From Sipunculus nudus (Eukaryota > Annelida > Sipuncula > Golfingiida > Sipunculidae): a DNA stretch of 64,000 nucleotides. The position numbers were made by a program, and so were the translations under genes. The notes below the pieces were generated by a model. That model saw only the letters and a list, made by a program, of their open reading frames with translations, was not told the DNA's origin and searched no databases. Location: the NCBI GenBank assembly GCA_026874595.1, contig CM049308.1, positions 70,900,624-70,964,623 of the forward strand. The letters run 5' to 3'. Positions 60,666 through 64,000 of the stretch are shown piece after piece (the stretch's first letter is position 1; each line of letters opens with the position of its first letter).

Positions 60666-62119
60666 ATATACGTAGCATGGAGATAAACTATGCATCTCTC
60701 TGTTACAGTCCATTCTTTAGTATACCGCTTCAATAAGTATATAGCCTTGGATTTAAACCGAATAAAGAGTTTATTACATCCGTAAAACTGAATGTTTACT
60801 ATAATAAAGAAAAAGGAGGGGGCCGGAAACTATTTGTACCCCCTCAAAAATTTTCTTTCGGAGGCCCAGCTTAAAGTCTCATTCAAAGCGTCAACCTGTC
60901 ATCTCCAGAAAACTGAATAACATCAATGATTTTTAAATAATCTTTATAATTTGACCGAATAGACATATTACCAAACGTCCTTGACTCTCACCCCTGACGC
61001 GAAGTAGAACAGCAGAAAAGTTTGATCAAAAGTTTAAGCCCCTTCTCCTGCACAACACAATGCAAAACAGCATAAGAACGGCCTGCGCAAACAATGATCA
61101 CAAGTATATAGCTTACCTAGTTTTTGAGCCTGTATATATGAATTAATTGAGAAGCATAGAATGTCCAAAAACCAAAATTACAGACTTCTTCACACAATCT
61201 CAGAGAGTGAAAGTTTTTACCTGGTTTATAGGCAAAATTGATACATAGTCGCAGGGACGCAGTTTACTGTTTTGCAAAGGAGGGGGGGGGGGGAGACTGG
61301 CTTTCAATCCAAAAATCTCTCTCTCTCTTACACACATACACTTTCTCAATGTAAATAATGTCTTTTGTGGTGGATCCAGAATCCATTTGGGTAAAGGGGG
61401 GGGGGGGGGGGGGGGGCACGTATACATAGATTGTCCATTGTCTCGGCCGAAGGGGGGGGAGGGGGTTTCCCCCTTTTTTGCGGTCTTAAGCCCCCCGCCC
61501 CTGTGCTAAAATCCTGCGCACGACCTTGATTTCCGTAAATTAGTATGTAGGTTTGTCAAAATTTCCTTAATTACGCATCTCATGTTCAGACAATTTAGAA
61601 AATCGCATGCGTTAGTGGCATCACTGAGTTGTCAGTTTGTCACAATCTTCTGTCGTTACTCCTTTGGATTGTCCCTCGAATAGTTTCTCCGCAAACAATG
61701 CCAATGAATTGTAGGCCTACATGTTTTGATTATCCGTATTTATAAATGTTAAGTTTATGTTACAATATGGAAATATTTAATATTCATGTCGAGCCTAATG
61801 ACACCAGTATGATTAAGGTACACGGCGTGTAACTGTATAAGATCGTTCGTCACACCTTTGGCTAAGGTCTTAATCACATGAACACGCCTCCTCGCCTACG
61901 TGTGAATAATCACTGGTCATTAGCAGCTGCCACATTAAAGGCACTTAGACACTTGCAACCTTGCGTATATCTTCCGCTATCAGATCATTTTGCTTGAATA
62001 CACAAGGTTCCTTATGAAATTACCTTGGCTTACAGGCGCATTTTCTCTTTTTCGCTTGTTGTGCATATGGTTTTGTTAATTCTATGTATTGAATACAATC
62101 TACGCATATCTTTTCACCA
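59936..62119. other. Intergenic, no gene found
   Basis: Contains a TA microsatellite and poly-G runs (61280-61291, 61397-61416, 61452-61464). No coding signal. Confidence 0.4.
60589..60661. repeat. (TA)n microsatellite
   Basis: About 73 bp of uninterrupted TA. Confidence 0.95.
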
Positions 62120-62490
62120 TAACAAGACAGTATCTTATCTCAGGCTGCTTGTTATGTTTATATCAACCTGTTCATTATATGTCGGGGCCCGCCAAAATAA
62201 TCGAAACGAATTCAACAAGGCCATCTGACAGCAAGTCAGATAAGCTAGAGCTGTGCAAATGGCGTTGTGCAACAAGTGACCTTTCCGCCTTCACATATAA
62301 AGCAACCTACCAGCTTAGGTTACATGTTGTTTCCGTTTGTCAACATTGCTGTGTTTACAAACATGTTATTGATAAACACGTTCAAACGTCCTACATGAAG
62401 GCGTTATAAGAACTTTTTACAACCAACAATTACCCTTAGATCATTAATATACATAGAGGAAGCCAGAATTCACATAAATTCTTTTACGAA
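62120..62490 (+). repeat. About 370-bp interspersed repeat, copy 2
   Basis: Matches 53960-54330 block by block (GGCTGCTTGTTATG, GTCGGGGCCCGCCAAAATAAT, AATTCAACAAGG, AAATGGCGTT, ATCATTAATATA). Confidence 0.75.
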
Positions 62491-62699
62491 AGCTAGGTGA
62501 ATGGGCAACTTTAAGAAAGGCATTGCCCAACAGATCAGGACAGAAAGTATGAAATTGGATGAGAGTAGCATCGTTGTTTATAGCAGATTATATAAACAAC
62601 CTATTACCTTCAGGCCGCACAAAAGCACATTTGTTCTTCAGAACTCTCCAATATGCTTTTGGATTATTACTATTTACGTGGATTACTGGTGTTAAAGGA

Positions 62700-62996
62700 C
62701 TCTTGTTGAGCTGTGACAGTGGTGGTATCCAGAAATCAAAGCCTAGGATCCGGACACTCTGGTACTGTATATTTTATTGTTATACTGTGAAATTGTTTTA
62801 TTTTAGTGTATGGTAATGTAAGGATTGTTCTAAGAATAAATTATAATTTATTTGTTAAAAAAAACCACTGACTTCTTTTTTCATTCCCCTAGACATTTCA
62901 CGCTGCTTAGTGTTACAGAATCTGATTTTTTTATCTCCGTAACAAATTTTTTGCTTGTCACGATTACGTGATCTTTTGTAATTAGGTTCCGTAACA
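62700..62996 (+). repeat. Diverged LTR end of a second gypsy-family copy
   Basis: From about 62770 the sequence matches the 3' part of the 20943-21744 LTR in the opposite orientation (TAAGAATAAATT, CATTCCCCTAGACATTT, TGTTACAGAATCTGATTTT, TTAGGTTCCGTAACA end). Weaker similarity extends further left, so the outer edge is uncertain. Confidence 0.7.
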
Positions 62997-64000
62997 TGGG
63001 ATGCTTAATAGTTTTAAAAATTTATTAGGCCTTGACCTAGACACATTGTTTACAACACATTGTTTACAAGATTTATCTCAGTGGTTTTTTTTTTGTTATT
63101 GTTTTATCATCTTAACATGGCAGATTTCAAACCTGAGGCATTTGTTGAAGATCCCGACCCTGATTAACTTGAACAGTTGACAAAAGATCAGTTTTTGTGT
63201 TTGGGACAACACTTAGGGCTAGGTGTGAAAAAAGCTTTCAGAAAGCCTGATATACTTGCTAGAATCATGCAAGATCTAGTTAGGAAAGGTTTAATTGAAG
63301 AGGGTGAAGGGGAAACATAAAAAATGACAGCCTTGCTATCCAGTTAGAATGAAAAAAGTTAGAAATGCAACATGAGCTAGCATTAAAACAGTTAGAGAGG
63401 GAAGAACATGAAAGGTTAGAAAGAGAAGAATAGAAAAAGAAAAAGAAATTGAGTTTAAACGACTGGAGTTAGAAAGACTTAAAATAGAACATAGTCCACA
63501 TGCTGCTCCAACTCACAGTTTTGATGTTACTAAACACATTACACTAGTCTCACCTTTTCAAGAAAAAAATGTGGAGAAATATTTCTTATACTTTGGACTT
63601 TGGACATTGAAAATTGGACTATGCTATTACAAAGTGTATTGACTGGCAAGGCCAGAGAAATTTATAAAGAGCTTTCAGTAGAAGCCGCTGCTGACTATGA
63701 CCAGGTTAAACGGTTAATCCTAAAAGGTTATGAGTTAGTTCCGGAGGCTTACCGCCAGAAATTCAGAAATTGGGAAAAGCGCAAAGACCAGGCCAATGTA
63801 GAATTTGCTAGGAATAAAGAGCAGTTGTTTGATCGTTGGTGTAGTTCTAAAAATGTAATGAAAGATTATGACAATTTGGGCCAGTTGATTTTGCTTGAAG
63901 AATTTAAGCGCTGCATTAACGCAGATGTTAAAACTTTTCTTGATGAGAAAAGTCATGAAACACTTGACATTGCTGTTCAATTAGCTGATGATTATTCATT
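62997..64000 (+). pseudogene. Leader and gag of the second gypsy-family copy (incomplete, decayed)
   Basis: After the LTR end the leader jumps straight to TGGGATGCTTAATAG; the 18-base primer-binding site present in the first copy is missing. gag starts at ATG 63118 (MADFKPEAFV) and is interrupted by TAA within 20 codons and by later stops and shifts, but it retains the main gag domain (SVEAAADYDQVKRLILKGYE) and about 110 bp deleted from the first copy (including EFARNKEQLFDRW). It continues past the right edge; pol would lie beyond. Confidence 0.85.

Overview
This is eukaryotic nuclear DNA from an invertebrate animal. It is AT-rich and gene-poor, with spliceosomal introns, long (TA)n tracts, runs of C or G, and many interspersed repeats. 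The repeat style (RGGTGGCGCCACC boxes, GACGGACGACGG ends, ACCAAT arrays), the claudin-like gene and the Ty3/gypsy element suggest a lophotrochozoan, most likely a mollusc and perhaps a bivalve. That is inference; nothing here fixes the species.

Layout. (1) 672-2064, minus strand: a large exon of a gene running out of the left edge. It encodes a long acidic and proline-rich region and then the start of a membrane helix, the layout of CD225/dispanin-type proline-rich membrane proteins. (2) 12111-24222, minus strand: a complete three-exon claudin/PMP22-like four-helix membrane protein of 183 residues. Its 9.3 kb first intron holds a nested transposon: a CACTA-like DNA element (14817-23391) with subterminal ACCAAT/ATTGGT arrays, into which a 6.8 kb Ty3/gypsy LTR retrotransposon (14927-21744) has inserted. 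The order of the retrotransposon is gag, protease, integrase, reverse transcriptase, RNase H, so integrase precedes RT, as in Gmr1-like elements. (3) 27661-32066 and 42661-44700: composite repeats of 130-350 bp monomers; an inverted relative lies at 56040-57185. (4) 38312-40243: about 51 copies of a 38-bp minisatellite that is open in all three forward frames; the long ORFs there are by-products. (5) 49428-51161, plus strand: an intact 577-residue orphan protein with a possible TIR-like fold, preceded by a TATA box and two RFX X-box motifs. (6) 54386-54694 (minus) and 55842-56029 (plus): two unassigned coding-like segments. (7) 62700-64000, plus strand: the decayed 5' end of a second copy of the gypsy family, running off the right edge.

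The three host genes show no functional linkage. The two minus-strand genes encode membrane proteins; the plus-strand gene may be under ciliary (RFX-type) control. Most of the remaining sequence is microsatellite, old repeat or unrecognised intergenic DNA. Stretches where nothing was found are stated.
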